Positions 44,533-54,023 of a stretch of 64,000 nt of DNA are shown here, one piece after another. Under the pieces are notes generated by a model, which did no database searches, was not told the DNA's origin, and saw only the letters and a list, made by a program, of their open reading frames with translations. Each line of letters opens with the position of its first letter. Positions within the stretch are counted from its first letter, which is position 1. A program made the translations under genes and the position numbers. Origin of the DNA: Curtobacterium sp. VKM Ac-2922. Lineage in GTDB: Bacteria; Actinomycetota; Actinomycetes; Actinomycetales; Microbacteriaceae. The stretch is from contig NZ_JALGRO010000001.1 in assembly GCF_022815645.1 (NCBI RefSeq), positions 62,001 through 126,000 of the forward strand. The letters run 5' to 3'.

Positions 44533-45698
44533 CGATGGTCACGGAACCCGCGGTCGAGCAGGACTTCGCGCAGCTCAAGGCCGAGGTCACCGCGTGGGTG
44601 CGGGGCCGCGGCGAGGAGTGGGCGAACGAGATCGAGCGCACCGGCACGGTCGCGCCCGAGCTGTTCCAGGAACTCAAGGACAAGGGGTGGCTGAGCCTGG
44701 CCGCGCCGCCCGAGCTGGGCGGCCGGGGCATCCCGTTCTCGCGCTACCTCGAGGTGATGGAGATCGTGTCCCGTTCGCACGCCTCGATCCGGATGCTGGT
44801 GCACGTCATCAACGGCACGTGGCGCGCCATGGCCCCCTACGCCACCCCCGAGCAGATCGAGCGGGTCGTCAAGCCCAGCGTGGCCGGCGACAAGCTGGTC
44901 GCCTTCACCCTCACCGAGGCCACGGCCGGCACGGGCGCGGACATCCGCACGACGGTCCGTCGCGAGGGCGACACGTACGTGATGAACGGCGAGAAGCACC
45001 TCATCACGTTCGGCGTCAAGTGCGACTACTGGCTGATCGCCGCACGGCTCGAGGGCACCACGGGCCAGGACGGCACCGTCGCGTTCCTGATGCCGAACTC
45101 CGGGCTGCCCGGGGCCGAGGTGATCGACGACTCCGACACGATGGGCATCCGCGGCACCGACCACGCGATCCTGCGCTTCACCGACACGCCGATCCCCGCG
45201 AGCGCCCGCCTGGGCGACGAGGGCCAGGGGCTCGAGGTCGCCCTCGGTGGCTTCCTGCTGCCCAGCCGTGTGTCGGTCGCGATGAGCGCCGTCGGGCTGG
45301 CAGAGCGCGCGAACGAGCTGGCCGTGGAGTACGCGAACGAACGCGAGACCTTCGGGAAGAAGCTCTCGACCCGCCAGGCGATCCAGTTCTACCTGGCCGA
45401 GAACTACGCCGACATCGCCGCAGCCCGTGCCCTGGTGCTCGAGGCCGCCCGCGCGTACGAGGAGGGCCGCCCCGACGCCGGCACGCTGTCGAGCGCCTCG
45501 AAGATGGTCGCCGTCGACATGCTGGCCCGCGTCACGGACAAGGCCCTGCAGGTGCACGGCGGGCAGGGCTACTGGAAGCGCAACGCCATCGAGCGCGTCT
45601 ACCGTGACGCCCGCGCGCAGCGCTTCGAAGAGGGCACGAACGAGATCCAGAAGCTGGTCGTCGGCCGCGCCGTCGTGACCGGCCAGGCCGGCTTCTAG
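44529..45698 (+). CDS. Acyl-CoA dehydrogenase family protein
   Basis: 389 residues, ATG overlapping the fusion gene stop as ATGA. It has the full acyl-CoA dehydrogenase length with LTEATAGTGADI, NGEKHLITFG, the VHGGQGYWKRNAIERVYRD block and RFEEGTNEIQ with the catalytic-base Glu (about 368). FAD enzyme. In the proposed pathway it would act on a cyclohexene-type CoA ester, in the dehydrogenation or reverse direction; the exact step is unproven. Confidence 0.92.
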   Translation: MTMVTEPAVEQDFAQLKAEVTAWVRGRGEEWANEIERTGTVAPELFQELKDKGWLSLAAPPELGGRGIPFSRYLEVMEIVSRSHASIRMLVHVINGTWRAMAPYATPEQIERVVKPSVAGDKLVAFTLTEATAGTGADIRTTVRREGDTYVMNGEKHLITFGVKCDYWLIAARLEGTTGQDGTVAFLMPNSGLPGAEVIDDSDTMGIRGTDHAILRFTDTPIPASARLGDEGQGLEVALGGFLLPSRVSVAMSAVGLAERANELAVEYANERETFGKKLSTRQAIQFYLAENYADIAAARALVLEAARAYEEGRPDAGTLSSASKMVAVDMLARVTDKALQVHGGQGYWKRNAIERVYRDARAQRFEEGTNEIQKLVVGRAVVTGQAGF

Positions 45699-45715
45699 CC
45701 GCACCCCAGAACGCA

Positions 45716-45753
45716 ACGGGAGGCCCGCGGCGGGCCCGCCACGGGCCTCCCGT
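45716..45753 (+). terminator. Intra-cluster hairpin
   Basis: Perfect 12-base stem ACGGGAGGCCCG with a 14-base GC-rich loop, 18 bases after the acyl-CoA dehydrogenase stop and 28 bases before the reductase start. It could terminate or partially attenuate, splitting the cluster into two units. Confidence 0.65.
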
Positions 45754-45780
45754 CCGCCACCACCCACGTAGAGGACCCCA

Positions 45781-46617
45781 GTGACCGACTCCACCACCGC
45801 ACCCATCGCGCTCATCACCGGAGCCTCCCGCGGCATCGGCCGCCTGCTCGCGCAGAAGCTCGGCCAGCGCGGCGTCACCGTCGTGGTGACGTACAAGGGC
45901 AACGCCGACCTGGCCGAGCAGTCCCTCGCCGATGTCAAGGCCGCCGGCGGCGACGGCATCACGGCGCAGGTCGACATCGAACAGCCCGAGTCGATCGACG
46001 CGCTGTTCGACCTGGTGCGGGACACCTACGGCCGGCTGGACATGTTCGTCGCGAACGCCGCCGCCAGCGCCTTCAAGCCCGTCGCGCAGCTGAAGCTCCA
46101 CCACCTCGACCGCAGCTACGCCACGAACGCCCGCTCGTTCGTCCTCGGCGCGCAGCGTGCCGCCGAGCTGATGGACCGTGGCGGCCGGATCGTCGTCGTG
46201 ACCTCGTACGGGTCGCTCCGTGCGTTCCCGACCTACGCGGCCCTCGGCGCGGCGAAGGCGATGACCGAGGCGTACACGAAGTACATGGCGGTCGAGTACG
46301 GCCCCCGGCAGATCACCGTCAACGCGGTGAACGGCGGGCTCATCGACACCGACTCGCTGGACTACTTCTACAACGCGGTGCCGGGCATGGCGCCGATGGA
46401 GACGGTGATCGAGAAGCTGCCGCTGCAGCGCCCGGGCACCGCGGACGACATGGCCGACGCCGTGGACTTCCTGCTGTCCGACAAGGCGTCGTACATCACG
46501 GGCCAGACCCTGTCGGTGGACGGTGGGCTGACCGTCATCGCACCGCCGTACTGGGCCGACACGACCTCGCCGCTCCGGGACGCGGTGCTCCCCACGGCGC
46601 CCGCTGGGGCAGAGTAG
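45781..46617 (+). CDS. SDR-type enoyl-CoA reductase, ChcA-like
   Basis: 278 residues, GTG start after AGAGGA. Rossmann motif TGASRGIG 13-20, NAA near 92-94. The active site is Tyr152-x6-Lys159 (TYAALGAAKA), the spacing typical of enoyl reductases (FabI/FabL/ChcA) and not the usual Y-x3-K of SDR ketoreductases. ChcA of Streptomyces, about 280 residues, reduces 1-cyclohexenylcarbonyl-CoA to cyclohexanecarboxyl-CoA with NADPH. The neighbours (EPSPS-like/ligase, acyl-CoA dehydrogenase, dienoyl-CoA reductase) support this over FabI. Confidence 0.82.
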   Translation: MTDSTTAPIALITGASRGIGRLLAQKLGQRGVTVVVTYKGNADLAEQSLADVKAAGGDGITAQVDIEQPESIDALFDLVRDTYGRLDMFVANAAASAFKPVAQLKLHHLDRSYATNARSFVLGAQRAAELMDRGGRIVVVTSYGSLRAFPTYAALGAAKAMTEAYTKYMAVEYGPRQITVNAVNGGLIDTDSLDYFYNAVPGMAPMETVIEKLPLQRPGTADDMADAVDFLLSDKASYITGQTLSVDGGLTVIAPPYWADTTSPLRDAVLPTAPAGAE

Positions 46618-46621
46618 GGGC

Positions 46622-48784
46622 ATGAGCACCGTCGCCGTCCCGGACCTCGCCGTCGTCGCCTCGCCCTGGACGCTCGGACCCCTGACGCTGCCGAACCGGG
46701 TCGTCATGGGGTCCATGCACACCGGGCTCGAGGTGCACGACGACGGCGGTGCCGGGCTGGCGGCGTTCTACCGCGAGCGCGCTGCGGGCGGGGCGGCGTG
46801 CATCATCACCGGCGGCATCGCGATCAGCGACGAGGCGCGCGGTGGCCCGGACTTCGCGGTGTTCGGGGTCGACGGCGCGGACGAGCGGTTCCGGGTCGCG
46901 GTGCAGGCCGTGCACGACGAGGGCGGCACGATCCTGGCGCAGCTGTTCCACGCTGGCCGGTACGCCCTGGTCGGCGGCATGGTCGACCGGCACGGGGAAC
47001 CCCAGCGTGCGGTCGCCCCGTCGGCACTGCCGTGGGCAGCGGCACGTGGGGTCATCCCGACCGAGCTGACCCCGGCAGAGGTCGAGCAGACCGTCGAGGA
47101 CTTCGCCGCGGCAGCACGGAGCGCCCGGGACATCGGCTTCGACGGCGTCGAGATCATGGCGTCCGAGGGCTACCTGATCAACCAGTTCTGCTCGCCGCTG
47201 ACGAACCTGCGGACGGACGCGTGGGGCGGCACGGCGGCGAAGCGTCGGCGGTTTGCGGTGGCCGTCGTGCGGGCGGTCCGTGCGGCGGCGCCCGACCTGG
47301 CCGTGACGATCCGCCTGTCGGGCGCCGACCTGATGCCGGGCTCGACGACCGACGACGAGGTCGACGCGCTCGTCCACGACCTGCTGCCCCTGGGGCTCGA
47401 CGGCATCTCGGTCGGCATCGGCTGGCACGAGTCCAGGACGCCGACCGTGCAGGCCGCCGTGCCACACGGTGCCTGGCTGGCCTACGCCTCGCGGATCGCC
47501 CGGGTGGTCCGCGCGTCGGAGCACCCCGACGTGCGGGTGATCGCGTCGAACCGGATGACGGACCTGCGGGACGGCGAGGCCGTGCTGGCCGACGGGCTGG
47601 TCGACGCCGTGGCACTGGCGCGACCGTTCCTGGCCGACCCGGACATCGTCGCGCGGTCGGTCGCGGGTCGGTTCGACCTGGTCAACACGTGCATCGGCTG
47701 CAACCAGGCGTGCCTGGACCGCTCGATCATCGGCGCACCGGTGTCGTGCCTGGTGAACCCCCGCGCCGGCCGCGAGGTCGCGTTCCCGGTCCGGCCGACG
47801 TCCGAGCCCAGGCGGGTCGACGTCGTCGGTGGGGGACCGGCCGGACTGGCCGCCGCCGTGGACGCCGCCCGCCGCGGGCACCGCGTGACGCTCTGGGAGG
47901 CCGCCGACGAGCTCGGCGGCCAGTTCGGCCTGGCCGCACTGATCCCCGGCAAAGAGGACTACGCGGCGACCGTCCGCGCCGCACGCGCCGAGCTCGCCGA
48001 GCGCGGGGCGACCGTCCACCTGGGCCGAGCCGCGACCGCCGCGGACCTGACCGACAGCGACGCCGTCGTGCTGGCGCCGGGCGTCGTCCCGCGCACCGTC
48101 GACGTCCCGGGCGCCGAGCTGCCGCACGTGCAGACGTACGAGCAGGCGCTCCGCGACGGGGTCCCCGCGGGCACCGTCGCGGTCATCGGTGGCGGCGGCA
48201 TCGGCGTGGACACCGCGGCGTTCCTGACCGAGTCGCCGGACGAGTCGCTGCGCGCGCGGGCGTTCGCCGAGCGGTGGGACGTGACCGTGGCCGACGACGT
48301 GCTCGGGCCACTGCCCCAGCGCCAGCCGGCCGCCGTGCGGACGACCCGTCCCGGCGACCAGGTCACCGTGCTCCGGCGCTCGGGCAAGTTCGGCCAGGGG
48401 GTCGGGCTCACCTCGCGGTGGGTCGCCCTCGGACGGCTCCGTGACGCGGGGGTGCACCTGGTCGGCGGCGTGCAGGAGTACCTGCGCATCGAACCGGGTG
48501 CCCTGTGGATCCGCGACGAGGCCGGCGTCGAGCGCTCGGTCCCGGCCGACCGCGTGGTGGTCTGCGCCGGACAGGAGTCCTCGGTCGACGGCGCGGGGGA
48601 CGGTGCCGACGGACAGCCGGACGCGACCGACGGCCCGCTGGACGGGTCTGGCGGACTGGTGTCGGGCCTCCAGGCGGCCGGCGTGCCGTTCGCCGTGGTC
48701 GGTGGCGCCCGCGACGCGCGCAGTGTCGACGCGGTCCGCGCGACGTCCGAGGCCCTCGAAGCGGTCCGTTCCCTCGCCCCGTAG
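46622..48784 (+). CDS. 2,4-dienoyl-CoA reductase-type FMN/4Fe-4S/FAD oxidoreductase
   Basis: 720 residues, four bases after the SDR gene. N-terminal old-yellow-enzyme barrel with [11 protein letters not shown] near 182-192, then the iron-sulfur cysteines C357, C360, C364 and C376 (CIGCNQAC and later SC), then an FAD/NAD part with [14 protein letters not shown] near 395 and [12 protein letters not shown]. FadH/2,4-dienoyl-CoA reductase architecture. In the proposed pathway it would reduce a ring dienoyl-CoA. A short Gly/Asp-rich insertion ([19 protein letters not shown]) lies near the C-terminus. Confidence 0.88.
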   Translation: MSTVAVPDLAVVASPWTLGPLTLPNRVVMGSMHTGLEVHDDGGAGLAAFYRERAAGGAACIITGGIAISDEARGGPDFAVFGVDGADERFRVAVQAVHDEGGTILAQLFHAGRYALVGGMVDRHGEPQRAVAPSALPWAAARGVIPTELTPAEVEQTVEDFAAAARSARDIGFDGVEIMASEGYLINQFCSPLTNLRTDAWGGTAAKRRRFAVAVVRAVRAAAPDLAVTIRLSGADLMPGSTTDDEVDALVHDLLPLGLDGISVGIGWHESRTPTVQAAVPHGAWLAYASRIARVVRASEHPDVRVIASNRMTDLRDGEAVLADGLVDAVALARPFLADPDIVARSVAGRFDLVNTCIGCNQACLDRSIIGAPVSCLVNPRAGREVAFPVRPTSEPRRVDVVGGGPAGLAAAVDAARRGHRVTLWEAADELGGQFGLAALIPGKEDYAATVRAARAELAERGATVHLGRAATAADLTDSDAVVLAPGVVPRTVDVPGAELPHVQTYEQALRDGVPAGTVAVIGGGGIGVDTAAFLTESPDESLRARAFAERWDVTVADDVLGPLPQRQPAAVRTTRPGDQVTVLRRSGKFGQGVGLTSRWVALGRLRDAGVHLVGGVQEYLRIEPGALWIRDEAGVERSVPADRVVVCAGQESSVDGAGDGADGQPDATDGPLDGSGGLVSGLQAAGVPFAVVGGARDARSVDAVRATSEALEAVRSLAP

Positions 48785-48960
48785 CGCCGCGCCGTGGTCG
48801 CTGGCTCGCTTCTGGCCCCGACATCTGCAAGAATGAACGGTCGAATCGTGTCCGCTCGACCCTCTATCCAGCGGATGACGATCTCATTCGAGCTTCCACC
48901 GCGCGTGCCCCCACGCCCGCGGTTCCGGTTCAACCACAACAACACGCAACAGGAGCATTT

Positions 48961-49371
48961 GTGGCTGTCAAGATCCGTCTCAAGCGTCTCGGCAAGATCC
49001 GAGCACCGTACTACCGCATCGTCGTGGCCGACTCGCGCACCAAGCGCGACGGTCGCGTGATCGAGGAGATCGGCAAGTACCACCCGACCGAGGAGCCCTC
49101 GTTCATCGAGGTCAAGTCGGACCGGGCGCAGTACTGGCTCGGCGTCGGCGCGCAGCCGACCGAGCAGGTCGCTGCCCTTCTCAAGCTGACCGGCGACTGG
49201 GCCAAGTTCAAGGGCGAGAAGGACACCGAGTCCAAGGTCAAGGTCAAGCAGCCGAAGGAGCCCTTCACCGTCGACTCGTCGAAGAAGGCCGTCCTGAAGC
49301 CCAAGTCGGAGAAGAAGGCCCCGGCCGCTCCGGCCGAGGCCGACGCTGACGCAGCAACGACCGAGGCGTGA
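48961..49371 (+). CDS. rpsP: 30S ribosomal protein S16
   Basis: 136 residues from GTG 48961, with AGGAG upstream. Begins [25 protein letters not shown], the S16 signature, and ends in a Lys/Ala/Glu-rich tail usual for actinobacteria. It heads the rpsP-KH-rimM-trmD operon. The 176-base leader (48785-48960) shows no clear promoter to me. Confidence 0.98.
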   Translation: MAVKIRLKRLGKIRAPYYRIVVADSRTKRDGRVIEEIGKYHPTEEPSFIEVKSDRAQYWLGVGAQPTEQVAALLKLTGDWAKFKGEKDTESKVKVKQPKEPFTVDSSKKAVLKPKSEKKAPAAPAEADADAATTEA

Positions 49372-49375
49372 CTCC

Positions 49376-49612
49376 TTGCTCGCTTCTGCGCTGACGCACC
49401 TCGTCAAGGGGATCGTCGATCACCCTGACGACGTGCGCGTCGCCAGTTCCACCTCCGCGCGGGGCGAGGTCCTCGAGGTGCGCGTGCACCCCGAGGACCT
49501 CGGCCGCGTGATCGGACGCGCCGGTCGGACCGCCAAGGCGCTCCGCACCCTCGTCACGGCTCTGGCCGATGGCAAGCGGGTGCGGGTCGACGTGGTCGAC
49601 ACCGATTCCTGA
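49376..49612 (+). CDS. khpA: KH-domain RNA-binding protein (KhpA/YlqC family)
   Basis: 78 residues from a TTG at 49376, four bases after rpsP; no ATG or GTG fits the family start LASALTHLVKGIVDHPDDV. The KH GxxG loop is VIGRAGRTAKALRTLV. KhpA with KhpB binds RNA and affects cell division in Gram-positive bacteria. The rpsP-khpA-rimM-trmD order is widely conserved. Confidence 0.92.
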   Translation: MLASALTHLVKGIVDHPDDVRVASSTSARGEVLEVRVHPEDLGRVIGRAGRTAKALRTLVTALADGKRVRVDVVDTDS

Positions 49613-50195
49613 CGAGGCGACCCAACTCCGGGTGGGTCGCATCACCAAGGCGCACGGGCTCAAGGGCGGTCTCAAGCTCGAGCTCTACACCGACGACCCG
49701 GATCGTCGGTTCACGCACGGAGCGGTCTTCTCGCTCCAGGTTCCCGACGACTCACCGTGGTCGGGCAAGACCATCGCCATCGACGAACTCCGCTGGTACA
49801 ACGGTCACGCGGTCGCCTTCTTCGAGGGCATCGCCGACCGTGACGCCGCCGAGACGCTCGCGCGGGCGATCCTGTGGGTCGACCAGGACCCCGACGAAGA
49901 GACCGGCGAGGACGACGCCTGGTACGACCACCAGCTGGTCGGCCTCGACGTCGTCCGTGACGGTGTCTCCGTCGGCACCGTCGCACGCGTCGACCACCTG
50001 CCCGCGCAGGACCTGCTCGCCGTGACGACGCCGGACCGCGGCGAGGTGCTCGTGCCGTTCGTGTCGGCCATCGTGCCGAGCGTCGACATCGCCGGGCGCA
50101 CCGTCACGGTGACCCCGCCGACGGGCCTGTTCGAGGACCCCGAGGACATGTCCCGCCCCGAGACGGTGACCCCGGCTCGGGAACCCCGGGACTGA
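49569..50195 (+). CDS. rimM: Ribosome maturation factor RimM
   Basis: 208 residues from ATG 49569, which overlaps the KH gene by 44 bases. Homology begins later at [24 protein letters not shown], so the true start may be a GTG at 49632 or a rare ATT at 49605. The C-terminal PRC-barrel includes [17 protein letters not shown]. RimM assists 30S assembly near S19. Confidence 0.93.
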   Translation: MASGCGSTWSTPIPDEATQLRVGRITKAHGLKGGLKLELYTDDPDRRFTHGAVFSLQVPDDSPWSGKTIAIDELRWYNGHAVAFFEGIADRDAAETLARAILWVDQDPDEETGEDDAWYDHQLVGLDVVRDGVSVGTVARVDHLPAQDLLAVTTPDRGEVLVPFVSAIVPSVDIAGRTVTVTPPTGLFEDPEDMSRPETVTPAREPRD

Positions 50196-50197
50196 CC

Positions 50198-50893
50198 GTG
50201 CGGATCGACATCGTCACGATCTTCCCGGAGTTCTTCGGCGTGCTCGACGTCTCGTTGCTCGGCCGCGCCCGGCAGGGCGGCCTGCTCGACCTGCACGTGC
50301 ACGACCTGCGTTCGTGGACGACCGACCGGCACCGCACCGTCGACGACACCCCGTACGGCGGTGGCGCCGGCATGGTCATGAAGCCCGAGCCGTGGGCGCA
50401 GGCGCTGTCGTCGATCCTGCGGTCGGACGGCTCGTCGACGCTCGTCGTCCCCACCCCGGCCGGCACGCCCTTCCGGCAGTCGATCGCCCGGTCGCTGGCC
50501 GACCACGAGCACCTGGTGTTCGCCTGCGGGCGGTACGAGGGCATCGATGCTCGGGTGTTCGAGTGGGCCGCTACGCGCAGCACCGTCGTCGAGCTCTCGC
50601 TCGGCGACTACGTGCTGAACGGCGGCGAGGTCGCGGCGATGGCCATGATCGAGGCCGTCGGACGCCTGGTCCCCGGAGTCGTCGGCAACCCCGAGTCCCT
50701 GGTCGAGGAGTCCCACGAGGACGGCCTGCTCGAGTACCCCTCGTACACCAAGCCGGCATCGTGGCGCGAGCTCGACGTCCCCGACGTCCTGCTCAGTGGC
50801 CACCACGGCCGCGTCGCCGCGTGGCGGCACGAGCAGCAGCTGGAGCGGACGCGGCGCGTCCGACCGGACCTGCTGCCCCAGGACGGCGCGTAG
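50198..50893 (+). CDS. trmD: tRNA (guanine-37-N1)-methyltransferase
   Basis: 231 residues, GTG start two bases after rimM. SPOUT signatures: [12 protein letters not shown] start, [28 protein letters not shown] and [12 protein letters not shown], then WRHEQ. It makes m1G37 next to the anticodon to prevent frameshifting. Last gene of the rpsP operon. Confidence 0.97.
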   Translation: MRIDIVTIFPEFFGVLDVSLLGRARQGGLLDLHVHDLRSWTTDRHRTVDDTPYGGGAGMVMKPEPWAQALSSILRSDGSSTLVVPTPAGTPFRQSIARSLADHEHLVFACGRYEGIDARVFEWAATRSTVVELSLGDYVLNGGEVAAMAMIEAVGRLVPGVVGNPESLVEESHEDGLLEYPSYTKPASWRELDVPDVLLSGHHGRVAAWRHEQQLERTRRVRPDLLPQDGA

Positions 50894-50898
50894 GCAGT

Positions 50899-50947
50899 CG
50901 AACCGCGCGTTGGTGGTCCGGATTCCGGACCACCAACGCGAGGTTCG
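50899..50947. repeat. Composite intergenic repeat, copy 2 (near-perfect palindrome)
   Basis: 23-base arms with one mismatch around an ATT loop; the left arm contains GCGCGTTGGTGGTCCGG. It starts six bases after the trmD stop. The same sequence family lies at 36365-36413 after the GH15 gene. It could terminate trmD, but the two-part shared layout suggests a mobile or REP-like element. Confidence 0.8.
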
Positions 50948-50996
50948 GCCTGCTGTGCGGGAGGCCTGCTGTGTGTGCGGCCCCTTCTGGCTGGCT

Positions 50997-51028
50997 GGAG
51001 GCCCGTGGCCAGCTGGCACCGGGCCTCC
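50997..51028 (-). terminator. Hairpin after map (second part of the composite repeat)
   Basis: 14-base stem GGAGGCCCG... with two mismatches and loop AGCT, just after the map stop (minus strand) and convergent with trmD. Same family as 9986, 36437, 45716 and 61321. Confidence 0.65.
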
Positions 51029-51035
51029 TGTCCGG

Positions 51036-51818
51036 CTACTGGTCGCGCTGGGCGCGACGGAGCGTCAGGATCTCCGGACCGTGTTCCGTGACCGCCACCG
51101 TGTGCTCGACGTGCGCGGCGCGCGAGCCGTCGACGCTCTTGAGCGTCCAGCCGTCGTCGTCCTGGTACAGCTCGTCGGTGCCGCGCATCAACCACGGCTC
51201 GATCGCGACGACGAGTCCCGGGCGGAGCTTCAGGCCGCGGCCCGGTCGTCCGTCGTTCGGCACGTGCGGCTCGCCGTGCATGGTGCGGCCGACGCCGTGC
51301 CCGCCGAACTGCAGGTTGACGTCGTAGCCGCCCTGGTGTGCGACCGCGCCGATCGCGTGCGAGACGTCGCCGAGCTTGTTGCCCGGACGCGCCTGGGCGA
51401 TCCCGGCCACGAGCGCGCGCTCCACCGTGTCGATCAGGCGTTGGTCCTCGGCGTCGGGGGTACCGACCTGCACCGTGACGGCGGAGTCGGCGACCCACCC
51501 GTCGACACTCGCGGCGAAGTCCATGCTGACGACGTCGCCGTCCTGCAGGCGGTAGGCGTGCGGCAGCCCGTGCAGGGCGGCGTCGTTGACCGAGGTGCAC
51601 AGGTTCCGGCCGAACGGCGACCGGCCGAACGACGGGTGGTAGTCGACGTAGCAGCTGACAGCACCGCGGTCCGCGATCATCCGGGCCGCCACCTGGTCGA
51701 GGTCGAGCAGGTCCACGCCGACGTCGACCGTGGTGAGCAGCTCGTCGAGCACGTCGGCGACGAACCGGCCCGCGGCTCGGAGTCCGTCGAGTTCGGCGGG
51801 GGTGCGGAGTTCGATCAT
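51036..51818 (-). CDS. map: Methionine aminopeptidase type I
   Basis: 260 residues from ATG 51818. Metal ligands sit in [37 protein letters not shown] and HVEHTVAVT; these are the D, D, H, E, E set of type I enzymes. It removes initiator Met. It starts at [18 protein letters not shown]; a longer open frame upstream runs into the rplS leader and has no homology. Convergent with trmD. Confidence 0.96.
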   Translation of the reverse strand: MIELRTPAELDGLRAAGRFVADVLDELLTTVDVGVDLLDLDQVAARMIADRGAVSCYVDYHPSFGRSPFGRNLCTSVNDAALHGLPHAYRLQDGDVVSMDFAASVDGWVADSAVTVQVGTPDAEDQRLIDTVERALVAGIAQARPGNKLGDVSHAIGAVAHQGGYDVNLQFGGHGVGRTMHGEPHVPNDGRPGRGLKLRPGLVVAIEPWLMRGTDELYQDDDGWTLKSVDGSRAAHVEHTVAVTEHGPEILTLRRAQRDQ

Positions 51819-51846
51819 GCGTCCATCCTGGTCGGTGCGGATCCGT

Positions 51847-51875
51847 TTGGCTGCAGCCGGGCGATGTGGCATCAT
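51847..51875 (+). promoter_or_regulatory. Candidate rplS promoter
   Basis: TTGGCT-N17-CATCAT, about 120 bases upstream of rplS in the gap divergent to map. Confidence 0.5.
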
Positions 51876-51996
51876 GGATCGCTGTGCCCTGGCTGGACTC
51901 TGCCACGGGGGAGTCGCCGACACCGGGCACATCACCACTTCGTTTCCGAAACCGATCCGCGGCGACCCGTGTGCGTCCGCAGAGAGTGACCCAACC

Positions 51997-52353
51997 ATGA
52001 GCCAACTCCTCGACAACGTCGACGCAGCATCGCTGCGGACCGACGTCCCCGACTTCCGCGCGGGAGACACCGTCAAGGTCCACGTCAACATCATCGAAGG
52101 CACGCGCTCGCGCGTCCAGGTCTTCCAGGGTGTCGTCATCGGCCGTCAGGGCCACGGGCTCGGCGAGACCTTCAAGGTCCGCAAGGTCAGCTTCCAGGTC
52201 GGCGTCGAGCGCTGGTTCCCGGTGCACTCGCCGATCATCGACCACATCGAGATCGTCACCCGCGGTGACGTCCGTCGCGCGAAGCTGTACTACCTCCGCG
52301 AACTCCGCGGCAAGGCAGCCCGCCGCAAGATCAAGGAGAAGCGCGACAACTGA
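51997..52353 (+). CDS. rplS: 50S ribosomal protein L19
   Basis: 118 residues, starting [20 protein letters not shown]; the conserved [18 protein letters not shown] and the C-terminal [23 protein letters not shown] are present. Located at the 30S-50S interface. In this group rplS is separate from the trmD operon, with lepB downstream. Confidence 0.98.
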   Translation: MSQLLDNVDAASLRTDVPDFRAGDTVKVHVNIIEGTRSRVQVFQGVVIGRQGHGLGETFKVRKVSFQVGVERWFPVHSPIIDHIEIVTRGDVRRAKLYYLRELRGKAARRKIKEKRDN

Positions 52354-52470
52354 TCGCCTTCACAGTGAGGTCCGCGAGCCGGACACCGCTGACGGCCCCC
52401 GGTCCATGTACGGTTGTGCATCGGGCTGGGGGCTTCCCTGTTCCCTGCTTCTCCTGACCTCGAGGGTGGA

Positions 52471-53217
52471 ATGACCGACACGATCGAGAACGACGGGCGT
52501 CGGCCGCGTTCCACCAAGCAGCGGAACGGTGTGCTCACCTTCCTGCGCGACCTGCTCATCATCTTCATCGCGGCACTGCTGGTCTCGTTCCTGGTCAAGA
52601 CCTTCCTGATCCGCTCGTTCTACATTCCGTCGGCGTCGATGGAGAACACACTGCAGATCAACGACCGTGTGATCGTCAACGAACTCGTGCCCGATGCGGT
52701 CAAGCTGAAGCACGGTGACGTCGTCGTGTTCAAGGACCCGGGCGGGTGGCTCACCGGTGCCGAGGTGCCGAGCGTCACGCCGACCTCGCAGCCGGCGAAG
52801 GCGATCGACTGGCTGCTGACCCAGGTCGGTCTGGGCACCGGCGACAGCGACGACCACCTCATCAAGCGCGTGATCGGTCTGCCGGGTGACAAGGTCGCCT
52901 GCTGCAACGACCTGGGACAGATGACCGTCAACGGGGTACCGCTCAAGGAGCCGTACCTCAAGCTGCCCGCGGGGGAGACCCGGGCGTCGGGGACGAACTT
53001 CTCGGTCACTGTGCCGAAGGGCACCATCTGGGTGATGGGCGACAACCGCTACGACTCGAAGGACTCCCGGTACAACGGGGACACGCCCTCCAAGGGGTTC
53101 GTGCCGATGTCGGACGTCACCGGGCGCGCCTTCGTGATCTCGTGGCCGACCAGCCGCTGGACCTGGCTCAACGACTACCCCGACGTCTTCGCGGGGGTCG
53201 AGGAGAAGAGCGGGTGA
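52471..53217 (+). CDS. lepB: Signal peptidase I
   Basis: 248 residues from ATG 52471, chosen for GAGGGTGGA upstream. One N-terminal membrane helix (LLIIFIAALLVSFLV), then the catalytic Ser in YIPSASMENTL, the catalytic Lys in HLIKRVIGLPGD, and the box E region VMGDNRYDSKDSRY. It cleaves Sec and Tat signal peptides, presumably including those of the secreted array at 10122-15491. Confidence 0.96.
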   Translation: MTDTIENDGRRPRSTKQRNGVLTFLRDLLIIFIAALLVSFLVKTFLIRSFYIPSASMENTLQINDRVIVNELVPDAVKLKHGDVVVFKDPGGWLTGAEVPSVTPTSQPAKAIDWLLTQVGLGTGDSDDHLIKRVIGLPGDKVACCNDLGQMTVNGVPLKEPYLKLPAGETRASGTNFSVTVPKGTIWVMGDNRYDSKDSRYNGDTPSKGFVPMSDVTGRAFVISWPTSRWTWLNDYPDVFAGVEEKSG

Positions 53218-53933
53218 CGCCCGTCCGTCCCTCGCTCCGGGTCGAGAAGTCGCACTTCGCGGCCGGACGGGTGACGGTCATCGGTGTGGACGAGGTCGGA
53301 CGCGGCGCGATCGCGGGGCCGGTCGCCGTCGGGGTCGCCGCCGTGACACTGGACGTCCGACGGGTGCCGCAGGGGCTCGCGGACTCGAAGCTGCTGTCCG
53401 CCAGTCGCCGGACCGAGCTCGTCCCCGTGGTCACCCGCTGGGCGCGGACCGCGGTCGGGATGGCCCCGGCGTCGTACGTCGACGAGCAGGGGATCGTGCC
53501 GGCGCTCGGCCTGGCCGGTGCCCGCGCGCTGGCGACGCTCGTCGCGTCGGGGGTGTCGCTGGACGGCGCCGTGGTGCTGCTCGACGGGTCGTTCGACTGG
53601 CTCTCACGCGCACTGCCGCCGTCGCTCGTGCCCGCATCCGCGCCGCTCGACGTGGTCGTCCGGGTCAAGGCCGACCGCGACTGCGCCTCGGTGGCTGCGG
53701 CCTCGGTCGTCGCCAAGGTCGAGCGCGACGCCCTGATGGTGGCTGCCCACGACGAGGCACCGCACTACGCGTGGGCGTCGAACAAGGGGTACGGGTCCAC
53801 CGCGCACTACGACGCGATCCGCAGCCGCGGTCCACACGCCCTGCACCGCACGAGCTGGCTGCACGCGGTGTCCGCAGCGCCCGACGCCGTCGAGCTGGCG
53901 GGCTTCGACGCACTCGACCAGGTCGCCGGGTGA
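53214..53933 (+). CDS. rnhB: Ribonuclease HII
   Basis: 239 residues, GTG overlapping the lepB stop as GTGA. Signature VIGVDEVGRGAIAGPVAVG holds the DEGxGR metal site (here DEVGRG), with later Asp in VLLDGSFDWL and VVRVKADRDCASVAAASVVAKVERD. It removes RNA from RNA-DNA hybrids and single ribonucleotides in DNA. Confidence 0.95.
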   Translation: MTPVRPSLRVEKSHFAAGRVTVIGVDEVGRGAIAGPVAVGVAAVTLDVRRVPQGLADSKLLSASRRTELVPVVTRWARTAVGMAPASYVDEQGIVPALGLAGARALATLVASGVSLDGAVVLLDGSFDWLSRALPPSLVPASAPLDVVVRVKADRDCASVAAASVVAKVERDALMVAAHDEAPHYAWASNKGYGSTAHYDAIRSRGPHALHRTSWLHAVSAAPDAVELAGFDALDQVAG

Positions 53934-54008
53934 CGTCCTCCGCGCGGCGCGGCCGACCGTCGTCGTTCCTCGTGTCCGTCCCGTCGCCCGCGGGGTGCTC
54001 GTGCGCCG

Positions 54009-54014
54009 TAGACT
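54009..54014 (+). promoter_or_regulatory. Candidate -10 for the DUF2469 gene
   Basis: TAGACT ends nine bases before ATG 54024, with no ribosome binding site between, so the transcript may be leaderless or nearly so. No clear -35. Confidence 0.35.
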
Positions 54015-54023
54015 GTGGCCGCA

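Noticed and set aside
45781-46617. Calling the SDR the housekeeping FabI/FabL
   Set aside because: Y-x6-K fits both, but the neighbours favour a ChcA-like role, and actinobacteria of this group use a type I fatty acid synthase (general knowledge, not checked here).
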